Assembly: GCF_007992835.1 (NCBI RefSeq)
Contig: NZ_BKBA01000012.1
Coordinates: 62,001 to 126,000 of the forward strand
Length of the DNA stretch: 64,000 bases
Reading direction: 5' to 3'
From: Knoellia locipacati
GTDB taxonomy: Bacteria; Actinomycetota; Actinomycetes; Actinomycetales; Dermatophilaceae
The notes beneath the pieces were generated by a model. That model did no database searches. It was not told the origin of the DNA and worked only from the letters and a program-made list of their open reading frames with translations. The position numbers and the translations under genes are program-made. Position 1 is the stretch's first letter; the number at the start of each line of letters is the position of its first letter. Below are positions 34,937-44,728 of this stretch, in pieces.

Positions 34937-35899
34937 GTGAGGATGTCGGCGGGTGCGTGGCTGGACCGGGTGACGCTGGGACCTCGGCGTCGCCGCCGCC
35001 TCATGCGCCGACGCCTCGCCGAGCTCGACCGGCTCGACGCCGCGACCGTCGTCGCCGGTCCCGCGTGGCCCGCCCCGCTGCCGACCCCGTATGCCGTCGC
35101 GCCCGCCTCGCGTCGCCGTCGTCTCACCGCCCTGCCGCTCGTCGTCCTGGTGCTGACCGGCGGCCTGCTCTGGGTGCGCACGGCCGCGACCGACCAGATC
35201 GACCACGTCGCCGCCGTCATCCCCGTCGCGGACGGACGCCCTCCCGTCGCGCCCGACTCGCGCCCGAGCCGGCTGCTCCCACAACCCGTGGCGCCCGGTG
35301 GCTCGGGTGGCTACACCTTCATGGCCGAGAACACGCTCGGGCCCGCGGCCTACGACCCGTGCCGCCCGCTGCACCTCGTGGTCAACGGCGAGGCGGCGCC
35401 CGAGGGTGCCGACGGCATCCTGCGCGAGGCCCTGTCGATGATCTCGCCCGCGGCGGGGCTCCAGATCGTCGTCGACGGCCCGACCGACGAGCGCGCCAGC
35501 GAGCAGCGACCGGCCGTCGACCGCGCCAGATACGGCAACGAGTGGTCCCCCGCCCTCATCGCCTGGACGACCCCGCAGGGCGACCCGCGCCTCGAGGGCG
35601 AGACGCTCGGCATCGGGGGCAGCCAGGCGGTCGCCGACGACAGCGGCCGGCTCCGCAGCGTCACCGGCATGGTGCACCTCGACGGGCCCGACTTCGCCCT
35701 CATGCTGTCGCGGCCGCGGGGCCACGTCGACGCCGTGGCCGTCGTCGCCCACGAGCTCGGCCACCTGCTGGGGCTCGGGCACGTGGACGACCCGGACCAG
35801 CTCATGATGGCGCGCTACGAGGGCCAGGTCGGTCTCGGCGACGGCGACCGTCGTGGCCTCGCCCGGCTGGCGGACGCACCCTGCGCCCACGGGGTGTGA
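34937..35899 (+). CDS. Matrixin-like membrane-anchored zinc metallopeptidase
   Basis: The 320-aa protein has a basic N-terminus, one membrane anchor (about 66-82), and an external domain with the metzincin zinc site H-E-L-G-H-L-L-G-L-G-H near residue 275 followed by a Met in L-M-M-A-R-Y (Met-turn). It would act on the outer face of the membrane. GTG 34937 and ATG 34943 are both possible starts. Confidence 0.82.
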   Translation: MRMSAGAWLDRVTLGPRRRRRLMRRRLAELDRLDAATVVAGPAWPAPLPTPYAVAPASRRRRLTALPLVVLVLTGGLLWVRTAATDQIDHVAAVIPVADGRPPVAPDSRPSRLLPQPVAPGGSGGYTFMAENTLGPAAYDPCRPLHLVVNGEAAPEGADGILREALSMISPAAGLQIVVDGPTDERASEQRPAVDRARYGNEWSPALIAWTTPQGDPRLEGETLGIGGSQAVADDSGRLRSVTGMVHLDGPDFALMLSRPRGHVDAVAVVAHELGHLLGLGHVDDPDQLMMARYEGQVGLGDGDRRGLARLADAPCAHGV

Positions 35900-35902
35900 G
35901 GC

Positions 35903-36232
35903 TCAGCGACGACGCTGGCGCGAGTTCCAGTCGCGCATGCGCTGGGGGTAGCCCGTCTGGTTGACGTCGTAGGTCGGCAGCTGCAGCTCGGTGGCGAGGC
36001 GGAAGCCGTCGTCGCGCGAGGGCACCGCCCGGCGCATCCACTCCCCGTCGTGGGCGATGAGGATGACCGTGGTCGCCGTGACGTTGGTGGCCGGCTCGAC
36101 GTACGCCTCGACCCCACGGTGGCTCGTCGCGAACTCCGTGAAGTTGGCGCGCGCCCGTCGCAGGTCGTCCTTCGACGGTGCCGTCGCACCTGATGCGGCC
36201 TCACGCCGCTTGCTTCGCCTCCACCACGCCAT
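35903..36232 (-). CDS. Conserved hypothetical protein
   Basis: The 109-aa protein has a basic start (M-A-W-W-R-R-S-K-R-R-E) and then a compact alpha/beta region with V-I-L-I-A-H-D-G-E-W-M-R-R and L-P-T-Y-D-V-N-Q-T-G-Y-P. No family is recognised. Its ATG is 6 nt from a TATCGT hexamer. It is divergent from lpd. Confidence 0.75.
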   Translation of the reverse strand: MAWWRRSKRREAASGATAPSKDDLRRARANFTEFATSHRGVEAYVEPATNVTATTVILIAHDGEWMRRAVPSRDDGFRLATELQLPTYDVNQTGYPQRMRDWNSRQRRR

Positions 36233-36238
36233 GGCGAC

Positions 36239-36244
36239 ACGATA
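36239..36244 (-). promoter_or_regulatory. -10 hexamer TATCGT, leaderless type
   Basis: On the minus strand it ends 6 nt before the ATG at 36232. The 211 nt from here to lpd hold no gene; a CAGGAT near 36377 could serve lpd. Confidence 0.5.
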
Positions 36245-36455
36245 CGGGCGCACGCTGGGCGTGGGCTGGAACCCGCCGTGGCGGGTGGGCGCGGGTCCGC
36301 GCCCTGCGTGGGGACGGCGCACGGGACCGGTTCGCGGTGGACCTGACCTCGTGTGACGCCCGCCACGACGCAGTGACAGGATGGGCCGGAACTGGCGCGA
36401 CGTCGACGAGACCCGATCGAGCGGGCGCCCCTGACCCACAGAGGGAGCAGCACCC

Positions 36456-37835
36456 ATGCCGGCCACCGCCGAGGACAGCTACGACGTCGTCATCCTGGGA
36501 GGCGGGAGCGGGGGCTACGCCTGCGCCTTCCGCGCCGCGGAGCTCGGTCTGCGGGTCGCCCTCGTCGAGAAGGCCAAGCTCGGCGGCACCTGCCTGCACG
36601 TCGGCTGCATCCCGACCAAGGCCCTGCTCCACGCGGCCGAGGTCGCCGACAGCGCCCGCGAGGGCGCGCAGTTCGGCGTCCGCACGACGCTCGAGGGCAT
36701 CGACATGGCCGGCGTCAACGCCTACAAGGACGGCGTCGTCAGCCGCCTGCACAAGGGCCTCATCGGACTCGCCAAGGCGCACAAGGTCGTCATCGTCGAG
36801 GGGTCCGGACGTCTCGTCGACCGCTCCACCGTCGAGGTCGACGGCCGTCGGGTCACCGGCACGCACGTCGTCCTCGCGACCGGCTCGTACCCGAGGACGC
36901 TGCCCGGTCTCGAGATCGGCGGCCGCATCATGACGAGCGAGCAGGCGCTGCAGCTCGACCACGTGCCCGACCGCGTCGTCGTCCTCGGCGGCGGGGTCAT
37001 CGGCGTCGAGTTCGCATCGGTCTTCCGCTCGTTCGGCTCCGAGGTCACGGTCGTCGAGGCGCTCCCGCGGCTCGTCGCCGCCGAGGACGAGGCCGTGTCC
37101 AAGGTCCTCGAGCGCGCGTTCCGCAAGCGCAAGATCACGGCGAAGACCGGGGTGAAGTTCACCGGCGCCACCCAGGACGGCGACGTCGTCACCGTCACCC
37201 TCGAGGACGGCACGAGCATCGAGGCCGACCTGCTGCTCGTCGCCGTCGGGCGCGGTCCCGTGACCGACGGCCTCGGCTACGAGGAGGCAGGAGTCACGCT
37301 CGACCGCGGTTTCGTCACCACCGACGACCGCCTCCGGACCAGCGCCGAGGGCGTGTATGCCGTGGGAGACATCGTCCCGGGCCTCCAGCTCGCGCACCGC
37401 GGGTTCCAGCAGGGCATCTTCGTCGCCGAGGAGATCGCCGGGCTCAAGCCCGCGACCATCGTCGAGAGCACCATCCCCCGCGTCACCTACTGCGACCCCG
37501 AGATCGCGTCCGTCGGCCTGACCGAGGCGCAGGCCCGCGAGGTCCACGGCGAGGTCGAGACCTACGAGTACAACCTCGGCGGCAACGGCAAGTCCCAGAT
37601 CCTCCAGACGCAGGGTTTCGTCAAGCTCGTGCGCTCCAAGGACGGGCCCGTCGTCGGTGTCCACATGGTCGGCGCGCGCATGGGCGAGCAGATCGGCGAG
37701 GCCCAGCTCATCGTCGGCTGGGAGGCCCACGCCGAGGACGTCGCACCCCTGATCCACGCCCACCCGACCCAGAACGAAGCACTCGGCGAGGCCCATCTGG
37801 CGCTCGCCGGCAAACCCCTGCATGCTCACAACTAG
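36456..37835 (+). CDS. lpd: Dihydrolipoyl dehydrogenase
   Basis: The 459-aa flavoprotein (E3) reoxidises dihydrolipoyl groups with NAD+. FAD motif G-G-G-S-G-G-Y, redox disulfide [12 protein letters not shown] motif L-G-G-G-V-I-G-V-E and the partner-subunit catalytic H-A-H-P-T-Q-N-E are all present. A GAGGGAGC site precedes the ATG. It lies 38 nt before sucB, so E3 and E2 are made together. Confidence 0.96.
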   Translation: MPATAEDSYDVVILGGGSGGYACAFRAAELGLRVALVEKAKLGGTCLHVGCIPTKALLHAAEVADSAREGAQFGVRTTLEGIDMAGVNAYKDGVVSRLHKGLIGLAKAHKVVIVEGSGRLVDRSTVEVDGRRVTGTHVVLATGSYPRTLPGLEIGGRIMTSEQALQLDHVPDRVVVLGGGVIGVEFASVFRSFGSEVTVVEALPRLVAAEDEAVSKVLERAFRKRKITAKTGVKFTGATQDGDVVTVTLEDGTSIEADLLLVAVGRGPVTDGLGYEEAGVTLDRGFVTTDDRLRTSAEGVYAVGDIVPGLQLAHRGFQQGIFVAEEIAGLKPATIVESTIPRVTYCDPEIASVGLTEAQAREVHGEVETYEYNLGGNGKSQILQTQGFVKLVRSKDGPVVGVHMVGARMGEQIGEAQLIVGWEAHAEDVAPLIHAHPTQNEALGEAHLALAGKPLHAHN

Positions 37836-37873
37836 AGTTGACGCACGCCACCGTCGATAGGAGAACACCCACC

Positions 37874-39820
37874 ATGTCCGAACGTGTGACCATGCCCGCC
37901 CTCGGCGAGTCCGTGACCGAGGGCACCGTCACCCGGTGGCTCAAGAACGTCGGTGACCAGGTCGAGGTCGACGAGCCGCTGCTCGAGGTCTCGACCGACA
38001 AGGTCGACACCGAGATCCCCTCCCCGGTCGCCGGGACGCTCCAGGAGATCCTCGCCGAGGAGGACGAGACCGTCGCCGTGGGCGCCGACCTCGCCGTCAT
38101 CGGTGACGGCGCCGCGGGCGGCGACGACTCCGGTGCACCGGCCGAGCAGCCTGCCGAGCAGGAGAGCCAGGCTCCGGCCGAGTCCGCTCCCGCGAGCGAG
38201 GACAGCTCCGGTCAGTCCGGTGACGGCGACGCCGTCGACTCCCCCCAGCAGCAGGACGAGGTCGCCGCAGCCGGCGACGAGGGCGGCCAGGAGCCGGCCA
38301 CCCCGCACACCGAGGCTCCGGCCGAGACGTCCTCCGACAGCGGTTCGTCCTCGGGCGGTGGCGGTGGCGGTGGCACGACCGTGACCATGCCGGCGCTCGG
38401 CGAGTCCGTCACCGAGGGCACGATCACCCGTTGGCTCAAGGCCGAGGGTGACGAGGTCGCCGTCGACGAGCCGCTCCTCGAGGTCTCGACCGACAAGGTC
38501 GACACCGAGATCCCCTCGCCCGTCGCGGGCACGCTGAGCAAGATCCTCGTCCAGGAGGACGAGACCGTGCCGGTCGGCGCGGACCTCGCCGTCGTCGGTG
38601 GTGGCGACGGTGGGTCGCAGTCCGCCCCGGCTGCCGAGGCCGCCCCCGCCGAGCCGAAGCAGGAGGCACCCCAGCAGGAGGAGCCGAAGCAGGAGGCCCC
38701 CAAGCAGGAGGAGGCCCCCGCCGAGCAGACGTCCGAGGCCCCGGCACAGCAGCAGGCCGCTCCCGACGAGCCCGCCGCGTCCGAGGGTGAGGTGGCCCGG
38801 GCCGCCGCGCCCGCGCCGCAGTCCTCGGCTCCCCAGTCCTCCGTGCCCGCGTCCTCGGCGTCGAGCGACGACCAGGACGCCTCCGCCTACGTCACCCCGC
38901 TCGTGCGCAAGATCGCGGCCGAGAACGACATCGACCTCGCCAGCATCAAGGGCACCGGTGTCGGCGGTCGGATCCGCAAGCAGGACGTGCTCGCCGCTGC
39001 CGAGGCCGCCAAGGCCCCGGCCGAGGCACCTGCCGCACCCGCCCCGGCTGCTGCCGCTCCGGCGCAGTCGTCGGGCTCCAAGGCCGCCTCGCCCGAGAGC
39101 GACCTGCGTGGCACGACCCAGCCGATGACGCGCCTGCGCAAGGTGATCGCCAAGCGGATGGTCGAGTCGCTGCAGACGTCGGCGCAGCTGACGACGGTCG
39201 TCGAGGTCGACGTCACGAAGATCGCACGACTGCGCGACCGGGCCAAGGGTGACTTCGCCCGCCGCGAGGGCACCAAGCTGAGCTTCCTGCCCTTCTTCAC
39301 GCTGGCCGCCATCGAGGCGCTCAAGGTCCACCCCACGGTGAACGCGAGCATCGAGGGTGACAACGTCATCTACCACGGCAGCGAGAACGTCGGCATGGCC
39401 GTCGACACCGACAAGGGCCTTTTGGTCCCCGTCGTCAAGAACGCCGGAGACCTCAACATCGCCGGCCTCTCGCGCAACATCGCCGACCTCGCGGAGCGCA
39501 CCCGCACCAACAAGATCACCCCCGACGACCTGGCCGGTGGCACCTTCACCATCACCAACACCGGGTCCAGGGGCGCGCTCTTCGACACCCCGATCATCAA
39601 CCAGCCGCAGGTCGCGATCCTGGGCACCGGCGCGGTCGTGAAGCGTCCGGTCGTGGTCAAGGACAGCGACGGCGGCGAGACCATCGCGATCCGCTCGATG
39701 GTCTACCTCGCCCTGTCCTACGACCACCGGATCGTCGACGGAGCCGACGCGGCCCGCTTCCTCACCACGGTCAAGGAACGGCTCGAGGAAGGCGCGTTCG
39801 AGGCCGACCTCGGTCTCTGA
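37874..39820 (+). CDS. sucB: 2-oxoacid dehydrogenase E2, two lipoyl domains
   Basis: The 648-aa acyltransferase has two lipoyl domains (about 1-78 and 170-245, each with the lipoylated Lys in S-T-D-K-V-D-T-E), long Ala/Pro/Glu/Gln linkers, an E1/E3-binding domain (about 338-375) and the catalytic domain from about 411 with D-H-R-I-V-D-G-A-D. Known actinobacterial counterparts (SucB/DlaT, Rv2215) serve pyruvate and possibly 2-oxoglutarate oxidation. An SD (ATAGGAGA) precedes the ATG. Confidence 0.95.
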   Translation: MSERVTMPALGESVTEGTVTRWLKNVGDQVEVDEPLLEVSTDKVDTEIPSPVAGTLQEILAEEDETVAVGADLAVIGDGAAGGDDSGAPAEQPAEQESQAPAESAPASEDSSGQSGDGDAVDSPQQQDEVAAAGDEGGQEPATPHTEAPAETSSDSGSSSGGGGGGGTTVTMPALGESVTEGTITRWLKAEGDEVAVDEPLLEVSTDKVDTEIPSPVAGTLSKILVQEDETVPVGADLAVVGGGDGGSQSAPAAEAAPAEPKQEAPQQEEPKQEAPKQEEAPAEQTSEAPAQQQAAPDEPAASEGEVARAAAPAPQSSAPQSSVPASSASSDDQDASAYVTPLVRKIAAENDIDLASIKGTGVGGRIRKQDVLAAAEAAKAPAEAPAAPAPAAAAPAQSSGSKAASPESDLRGTTQPMTRLRKVIAKRMVESLQTSAQLTTVVEVDVTKIARLRDRAKGDFARREGTKLSFLPFFTLAAIEALKVHPTVNASIEGDNVIYHGSENVGMAVDTDKGLLVPVVKNAGDLNIAGLSRNIADLAERTRTNKITPDDLAGGTFTITNTGSRGALFDTPIINQPQVAILGTGAVVKRPVVVKDSDGGETIAIRSMVYLALSYDHRIVDGADAARFLTTVKERLEEGAFEADLGL

Positions 39821-39824
39821 GCCC

Positions 39825-40724
39825 ATGACACAGCGCATCGCCGTCGCCGGCTCCTCCGGTCTGATCGGCGGTGCGCTGTGTCGTTCGCTGCGCGACCGCG
39901 GAGATGACGTCGTCCGTCTGGTCCGTCGCCCGCCGGAGCACGCCTCGGAGGTCCAGTGGGACCCCGCTTCGCGCCACCTCGACCCGCACGTGCTCGACGG
40001 CGTCGACGCCGTGGTCAACGTCGCGGGCGCGAGCCTGGGCGACAAGCGGTGGTCACCGTCGTTCAAGGCCGAGCTCATCTCGTCACGCACCGACGGGACG
40101 ACGGCTCTGGCCGGGGCGATCGCCGCGACCGGACGCCCCATCCACCTCGTCAACGGGTCCGCGGTCGGCTACTACGGCGACCGCGGCGACGAGGTGCTCA
40201 CCGAGGACAGCGACGGGGGCTCGGGCTTCCTCAGCGACCTCGTGCGCGCCTGGGAGGGCTCGACCGAGCCCGCACGTGCCGCCGGCGCGCCGGTCGCCCT
40301 CCTCCGGACCGGCATCGTGCTCGCCGCCCGAGGCGACGCGTTCAAGCCGCTGCTCCTGCTCACCAGGCTCGGGCTCGGCGGACCGCTCGGCAACGGTCGC
40401 CACTACTGGTCGTGGATCACCCTCGTCGACGAGGTCCGCGCGGTCCTGCACGTCCTGGACCAGGGGCTCGAGGGTCCGGTGAACCTCACCGGGCCCGAGC
40501 CCGCGCCCCAGCGCGAGATCGTCGCCGAGATGGGTCGCCAGCTCCACCGCCCGACGCTGCTGCCTGCGCCGGCGTTCGCCCTGCGTGCCGTGCTGGGCGA
40601 GATGTCGAGCGACATCCTCGCCAGCCAGCGCGCCCTCCCCCAGCGTCTGCTCGACAGCGGCTTCGAGCACGAGCACGCCACACTGCCGGACGCCGTCCGG
40701 TGGCTGCTCTCGGACCGCTCCTAG
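39825..40724 (+). CDS. TIGR01777-family NAD(P)-binding epimerase
   Basis: The 299-aa extended SDR protein has the nucleotide motif G-S-S-G-L-I-G near residue 9, N-V-A-G-A-S-L-G, S-A-V-G-Y-Y-G-D-R-G and the family-typical C-terminal S-Q-R-A-L-P-Q-R-L-L. This family (SulA-type epimerase, Rv2216) regularly sits beside E2 and lipB. It starts 4 nt after sucB. Substrate unknown. Confidence 0.9.
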   Translation: MTQRIAVAGSSGLIGGALCRSLRDRGDDVVRLVRRPPEHASEVQWDPASRHLDPHVLDGVDAVVNVAGASLGDKRWSPSFKAELISSRTDGTTALAGAIAATGRPIHLVNGSAVGYYGDRGDEVLTEDSDGGSGFLSDLVRAWEGSTEPARAAGAPVALLRTGIVLAARGDAFKPLLLLTRLGLGGPLGNGRHYWSWITLVDEVRAVLHVLDQGLEGPVNLTGPEPAPQREIVAEMGRQLHRPTLLPAPAFALRAVLGEMSSDILASQRALPQRLLDSGFEHEHATLPDAVRWLLSDRS

Positions 40725-42253
40725 GCCTCGCGCACGTCGTGCACGCGCCACCCCGAGTCCGTGTGTACGACGTCGAGGAGGACGGGTGCGCCGGCCGCAG
40801 GTGGCCGCGCCACCTCCCCGGCCGGGCCGCGGACGACGTGCGCACCGGTGTCGATCCGGGTGCGGATCGTCACGATCACGCCCCGGCGCGCGACCACCTC
40901 AGCGTCACGCACGGTGAACGCGAGCCCGACGTAGCGCTGCCGGGCACGCTGCACTGCTGCGAGGACCTCGGTGTCCCGGGCGAGCGCGGGCGACCGTGGC
41001 GCGTCGACCTCGACGAGACGCGCGGCGACGCCGGCTGACCACGCGACGGACCGTGCGTCGGCCAGGGCCTGCACGAGGGCTGTCGGGTCGCGCTGGGGCG
41101 CATCGACGAGCGATCGGGGGTCCGCGCCACCCCGGCTCCGGCGCGCGTCGGGTGAGGCGCCGGGACCGTCGGGACCAGGAGCCCGTGGCGTGGTCGCGGC
41201 TGTGGTCCCGGCTGTGGTCGTGGCTCGGGCGTCGTCACGAGAACCGGTCCAGGCCAGGGCTCCCAGCACCACGACAGTGACGACGGCCGCCACCGCGACC
41301 CACGGCAGCAGGGTGCGGGCGACCACTGCGATGCGGTGCGGGGTGGCCCCGACGACCCCCGCCCCCACCACCGCTGGGCGGGCCGCAGCGCGGATGCGTC
41401 GGGTCAGCAGTCCCACCTCGTCACTCCCCCGGGCGAGGACGACGGGCTCGGGCGGTGCGCTCTCGAAGATCGCCACGGCCAGCGCGTCGGCGTCCGGCCG
41501 CTCCTCCGGCCGGGTGCGCAGCGCCAGCTCGACCGTCTCGACCAGCTCGTCCGGCAGTCCGTCGACGTGCTCGGCAAGACGCCCACGCACCACTGCCGGC
41601 CCGGGCGCCTCCCCGGTGAGGCAGAACCAGGCGAGGGCACCGAGCGAGTGCACGTCGGACGCCGCGCTGGGAACAGCACCGGCGAGCACCTCGGGCGCCA
41701 CGAAGCCCTCGGTGCCGCGCAGCCCGGCAGGATCGGCTCCCGCGATGCGCGCGACCCCGAGGTCGGCGACGAAGGGACGCCCGTCGAGGTCGAGCAGCAC
41801 GTTGTCGGGCGACAAATCACCGTGGACGACACCGAGGCCGTGCAGGCGCGCCACGGTGGACGAGACCGGGCTGAGCAGGGTGACGAGCTCGCCGGGAGCG
41901 AGGTGCCCACGGGTCCGCACCACCGTGCCCACGGTGCCCCCGGCGAGGTGGTCGAGCACCAGTGCGACGTCACCGCTCGGCAGGGTGGTCGCCTCGTGGA
42001 GCCGCACGAGGTGCGGGTCGCGGATGCGGCCGAGCACCGCGAGCTCGACGAGGGCGTCGTCGGCGTCGACGGCCGGCACGACCTTGATCGCGACCGTCGA
42101 GCCGTCGGGTGCCACCGCCGACCACACGGTGCCCGTCCCGCCCTCACCGATCGGCTCGACGACGTCGTAGCCGGGAAGGCTGGGAGCCGTGTGGTCCACG
42201 ATCCGGTGGCGGCCGGCATACCGGGTCGTGGTGGTGCGCTCCGAGGTCTCCAT
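40721..42253 (-). CDS. Membrane Ser/Thr protein kinase with variant catalytic loop
   Basis: The 510-aa protein has a kinase domain at about 25-270, a membrane helix (about 317-340), an Ala/Thr/Pro stalk and an external domain to the end. ATP-site residues are present (G-E-G-G-T-G-T-V, and Lys in V-A-I-K-V-V). The catalytic loop is H-G-D-L-S-P-D-N rather than HRDxKPxN, and DFG reads D-L-G. The Asp and Asn remain, but the catalytic-loop Lys is Ser. Activity may be altered. It overlaps the epimerase gene tail to tail by 4 nt. Confidence 0.85.
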   Translation of the reverse strand: METSERTTTTRYAGRHRIVDHTAPSLPGYDVVEPIGEGGTGTVWSAVAPDGSTVAIKVVPAVDADDALVELAVLGRIRDPHLVRLHEATTLPSGDVALVLDHLAGGTVGTVVRTRGHLAPGELVTLLSPVSSTVARLHGLGVVHGDLSPDNVLLDLDGRPFVADLGVARIAGADPAGLRGTEGFVAPEVLAGAVPSAASDVHSLGALAWFCLTGEAPGPAVVRGRLAEHVDGLPDELVETVELALRTRPEERPDADALAVAIFESAPPEPVVLARGSDEVGLLTRRIRAAARPAVVGAGVVGATPHRIAVVARTLLPWVAVAAVVTVVVLGALAWTGSRDDARATTTAGTTAATTPRAPGPDGPGASPDARRSRGGADPRSLVDAPQRDPTALVQALADARSVAWSAGVAARLVEVDAPRSPALARDTEVLAAVQRARQRYVGLAFTVRDAEVVARRGVIVTIRTRIDTGAHVVRGPAGEVARPPAAGAPVLLDVVHTDSGWRVHDVREA

Positions 42254-42309
42254 GCACCCACGGTCCACGAGATCGAGGACACGGCCGCGAGCTTTTCCAC
42301 AGGCCCGGC

Positions 42310-42315
42310 TAGGGT
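42310..42315 (+). promoter_or_regulatory. -10 hexamer TAGGGT, leaderless type
   Basis: It ends 6 nt before the peptidase E ATG, divergent from the kinase gene. Confidence 0.55.
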
Positions 42316-42321
42316 CGCCGC

Positions 42322-43053
42322 ATGCCAGCTCCGCAGCCCACGATCCTCGCCACGTCCGGTGGCTACCGCCCCGCCAGCCGCACCTACCTCGAGTTCGACG
42401 CGCTCGTGCACCACGCCGTCGAGCTGTCGGGTGCGCAGGGTCGCCCCAAGGTGGCGTTCCTCGGCACGGCCAGCGGTGACCAGCGGTTCTTCAACGACCA
42501 CGTGCACCAGGCCGGCCGGGTGGCGGGCTTCGACATCTCGACGCTCGACCTCTTCCCGATGCCGAGCGTCGACGACGTCGCCGGCCACCTCCTGGAACAG
42601 GACGTCGTCTGGGTCAACGGCGGCTCGGTCGCGAACCTCCTCGCCGTCTGGGGCGTGCACGACCTCGACTCCGCGATGCGCGGCGCGTGGGAGGCGGGAG
42701 TCGTCCTCTCGGGTGTCTCCGCCGGCTCGATCTGCTGGTATGCCGGTGGCACCACCGACTCGTTCGGCCCCGAGCTGCGTGCCGTCACCAACGGTCTCGC
42801 GTTCCTGCCCTACGGCAACGGTGTCCACTACGACTCCGAGGCCCGACGGCGGCCGCTCGTCCACGAGCTCGTCGCGAACGGCACGCTGCCCGACACGCAC
42901 TGCACCGACGACGGGGTGGGCCTCGTCTACCACGGCACCGAGCTCGTCGAGGCGGTCTCGGAGCGCGACGGCAAGGGTGCCTACGTCGTCACGCGTGACG
43001 GCGACGCCGCCGTCGAGGAGCGGATCGAGCCGCGTCGCCTGCGCAACCCCTGA
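42322..43053 (+). CDS. Peptidase E-like S51 serine peptidase
   Basis: The 243-aa protein has the nucleophile elbow S-G-V-S-A-G-S-I-C-W of S51 peptidases (Ser in the centre) and the N-terminal T-S-G-G-Y. Members cleave Asp-X dipeptides or cyanophycin-like substrates in the cytosol. Converges with the DinB gene at a 13-nt gap. Confidence 0.88.
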   Translation: MPAPQPTILATSGGYRPASRTYLEFDALVHHAVELSGAQGRPKVAFLGTASGDQRFFNDHVHQAGRVAGFDISTLDLFPMPSVDDVAGHLLEQDVVWVNGGSVANLLAVWGVHDLDSAMRGAWEAGVVLSGVSAGSICWYAGGTTDSFGPELRAVTNGLAFLPYGNGVHYDSEARRRPLVHELVANGTLPDTHCTDDGVGLVYHGTELVEAVSERDGKGAYVVTRDGDAAVEERIEPRRLRNP

Positions 43054-43066
43054 ACGGGCCCGTCGC

Positions 43067-43666
43067 TCAGCGGAACCGGTCGGCGCTCTCCTGGAGCCGT
43101 TGCCGGTAGGCCACCCACCAGTGCACGTCCTGCTCCGGGAGGTTCGGCGCATCGGCCCGCATGCCGGTCGCGCCGTCGACGAGCTCGCGGACGATGTCCA
43201 TCTGCCCGGTGTGCCGGTTGGTCTCGGCGATCATGTGCACGAGGAGCACGTGCACCGGCACCGTCTCGCCGCCCTCACCCCACCACGAGACGGTGCCGGT
43301 CGCGTCGAGGTCGAGGTCGGCCAGCACGGCGTCGGCGTGCGCGCACGCCCGGGTGTAGAGGTCGACGATCGCCTCGCGGGACTCCTCGGCGGTGGCCCAC
43401 ATGTCGCCGTTGTCCGCGAGGGTGTCGTCCATGAGGGCGGCGTACCAGTCGGGCAGGTCCGGGAGCGGCCGGCCGAGGCAGTCCCCGAAGTAGCCCGCTT
43501 CCATCGCGGCGAGGTGCTTGACGACGCCGAGCAGGTTGGTGCCCGTCGGCGTCATGGGGCGTCGGACGTCGTACTCCGACAGGCCGTCGACCTTCCAGCG
43601 GACGGCGCTGCGGGCGACCGTGAGGTAGCGCAGCAGGACGGCCTTGGGGTCGTCGTACACCGTCAC
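43067..43666 (-). CDS. DinB-family (DUF664) metal-binding protein
   Basis: The 199-aa four-helix protein has the three spaced histidines of the DinB fold (V-V-K-H-L-A-A, V-H-V-L-L-V-H-M-I and N-R-H-T-G-Q-M-D), which bind a metal. Family members include thiol-dependent (mycothiol, bacillithiol) transferases. The start overlaps the upstream oxidoreductase stop by 4 nt. Confidence 0.87.
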   Translation of the reverse strand: MTVYDDPKAVLLRYLTVARSAVRWKVDGLSEYDVRRPMTPTGTNLLGVVKHLAAMEAGYFGDCLGRPLPDLPDWYAALMDDTLADNGDMWATAEESREAIVDLYTRACAHADAVLADLDLDATGTVSWWGEGGETVPVHVLLVHMIAETNRHTGQMDIVRELVDGATGMRADAPNLPEQDVHWWVAYRQRLQESADRFR

Positions 43667-44715
43667 GCCTCCTCGGCGCGGGGCCGGGTGCCGGGCGTGA
43701 TGACCTCGACGACCCGGCCGTCCTCGGCGCTCGTGCGGGCCGCGTCGATGACGGCGAGGGTGTGGACGGCGTCGGAGGGGTCGACGGGCATCGCGGCCTG
43801 GACGTCCTCGGCAGCGAGCGCTGCGCCGACGGCGCGGTAGAAGTCGACCTGGGTCGAGGGCGTCGTCGGCACCGGCTCGCGCTCCTCGCCGCGGTAGAGC
43901 CAGCCGCAGTGCTCACCGTCGGAGTCGGCGGTGTCGGGGAAGACGTTGATGTCGTTCTCGAAGTCGTTCTGGACGTAGGCCGCGTCCCGCCCGAGGAGGC
44001 GGACGCGGGGACCCGGGGCGCCGGCGACAGAGGTGGCACCGAGGTGACTCGTCACGCCCGACTCGTGACGGCATACGAGGAAGGCGTCGTCCTCGGCGGG
44101 AGTCGTGCGCGACGCGACCGTCGCGAAGACCGTCTCGACCGGGCCGAACAGCTGCACGGCCATGTCGACGAGGTGCGAGTGGAGGTCGAGCAGGATGCCG
44201 CCGCCCTCGGTCGGCGGGGCGTTCTCGCGCCAGCGGTCCTTGGCGACCGGACGCCACCGCTCCCAGCGCAGCTCGCACCGGAACGGTTCTCCCGCAAGGC
44301 GATCGGCGACCACAGTCGCCAGGGTCGTGAACTGAGAGTCGTAGCGCCGGTTCTGGAAGACCGTGAGAGGCACCTCGGCGTGGGCCGCCGCGTCGACGAG
44401 TGCGAGGGCGTCGTCGGCGTCGACGGCCAGCGGCTTGTCGACGACACACGGTATGCCGGCCGCGATCACCTTCTCGGCGTGCTCCACGTGGCTGCCGCTC
44501 GGGGTCGCGAGAACGACGACGTCGAGCCCCTCGACCTTCAGGAGCGCGTCGAGGTCGTCGACGGCCAGCGCGTCCGGGAAGTCGGCGGCCACCTCCGCAC
44601 GACGCTCCGGGTTCGAGGTGGCCACCGCCGCGAGCTCGAGGCCCGCGTCACGGATGAGTGGCGCGTGGATCCCGCGCCCGGCCGATGCGTACCCTGCCAG
44701 TCCGACTCTCACCAT
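43663..44715 (-). CDS. Gfo/Idh/MocA-family oxidoreductase
   Basis: The 350-aa protein has a Rossmann N-terminus (V-G-L-A-G-Y-A-S-A-G-R-G), the family E-K-P position reading V-D-K-P-L-A-V, and the catalytic-region D-L-H-S-H-L-V-D-M-A. The Lys and His expected for sugar dehydrogenation are present. Sugar substrate unknown. ATG 44715 is supported by TAGGGT 7 nt before. Confidence 0.9.
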   Translation of the reverse strand: MVRVGLAGYASAGRGIHAPLIRDAGLELAAVATSNPERRAEVAADFPDALAVDDLDALLKVEGLDVVVLATPSGSHVEHAEKVIAAGIPCVVDKPLAVDADDALALVDAAAHAEVPLTVFQNRRYDSQFTTLATVVADRLAGEPFRCELRWERWRPVAKDRWRENAPPTEGGGILLDLHSHLVDMAVQLFGPVETVFATVASRTTPAEDDAFLVCRHESGVTSHLGATSVAGAPGPRVRLLGRDAAYVQNDFENDINVFPDTADSDGEHCGWLYRGEEREPVPTTPSTQVDFYRAVGAALAAEDVQAAMPVDPSDAVHTLAVIDAARTSAEDGRVVEVITPGTRPRAEEA

Positions 44716-44722
44716 CCTCTGG

Positions 44723-44728
44723 ACCCTA
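44723..44728 (-). promoter_or_regulatory. -10 hexamer TAGGGT, leaderless type
   Basis: On the minus strand it ends 7 nt before the oxidoreductase ATG; it overlaps the 3' end of the MmpL-type gene. Confidence 0.5.

Noticed and set aside
37832-40153. Long minus-strand open frame opposite sucB with Gly/Leu repeats
   Set aside because: Antisense of the Ala/Pro/Glu linkers of the E2 protein.
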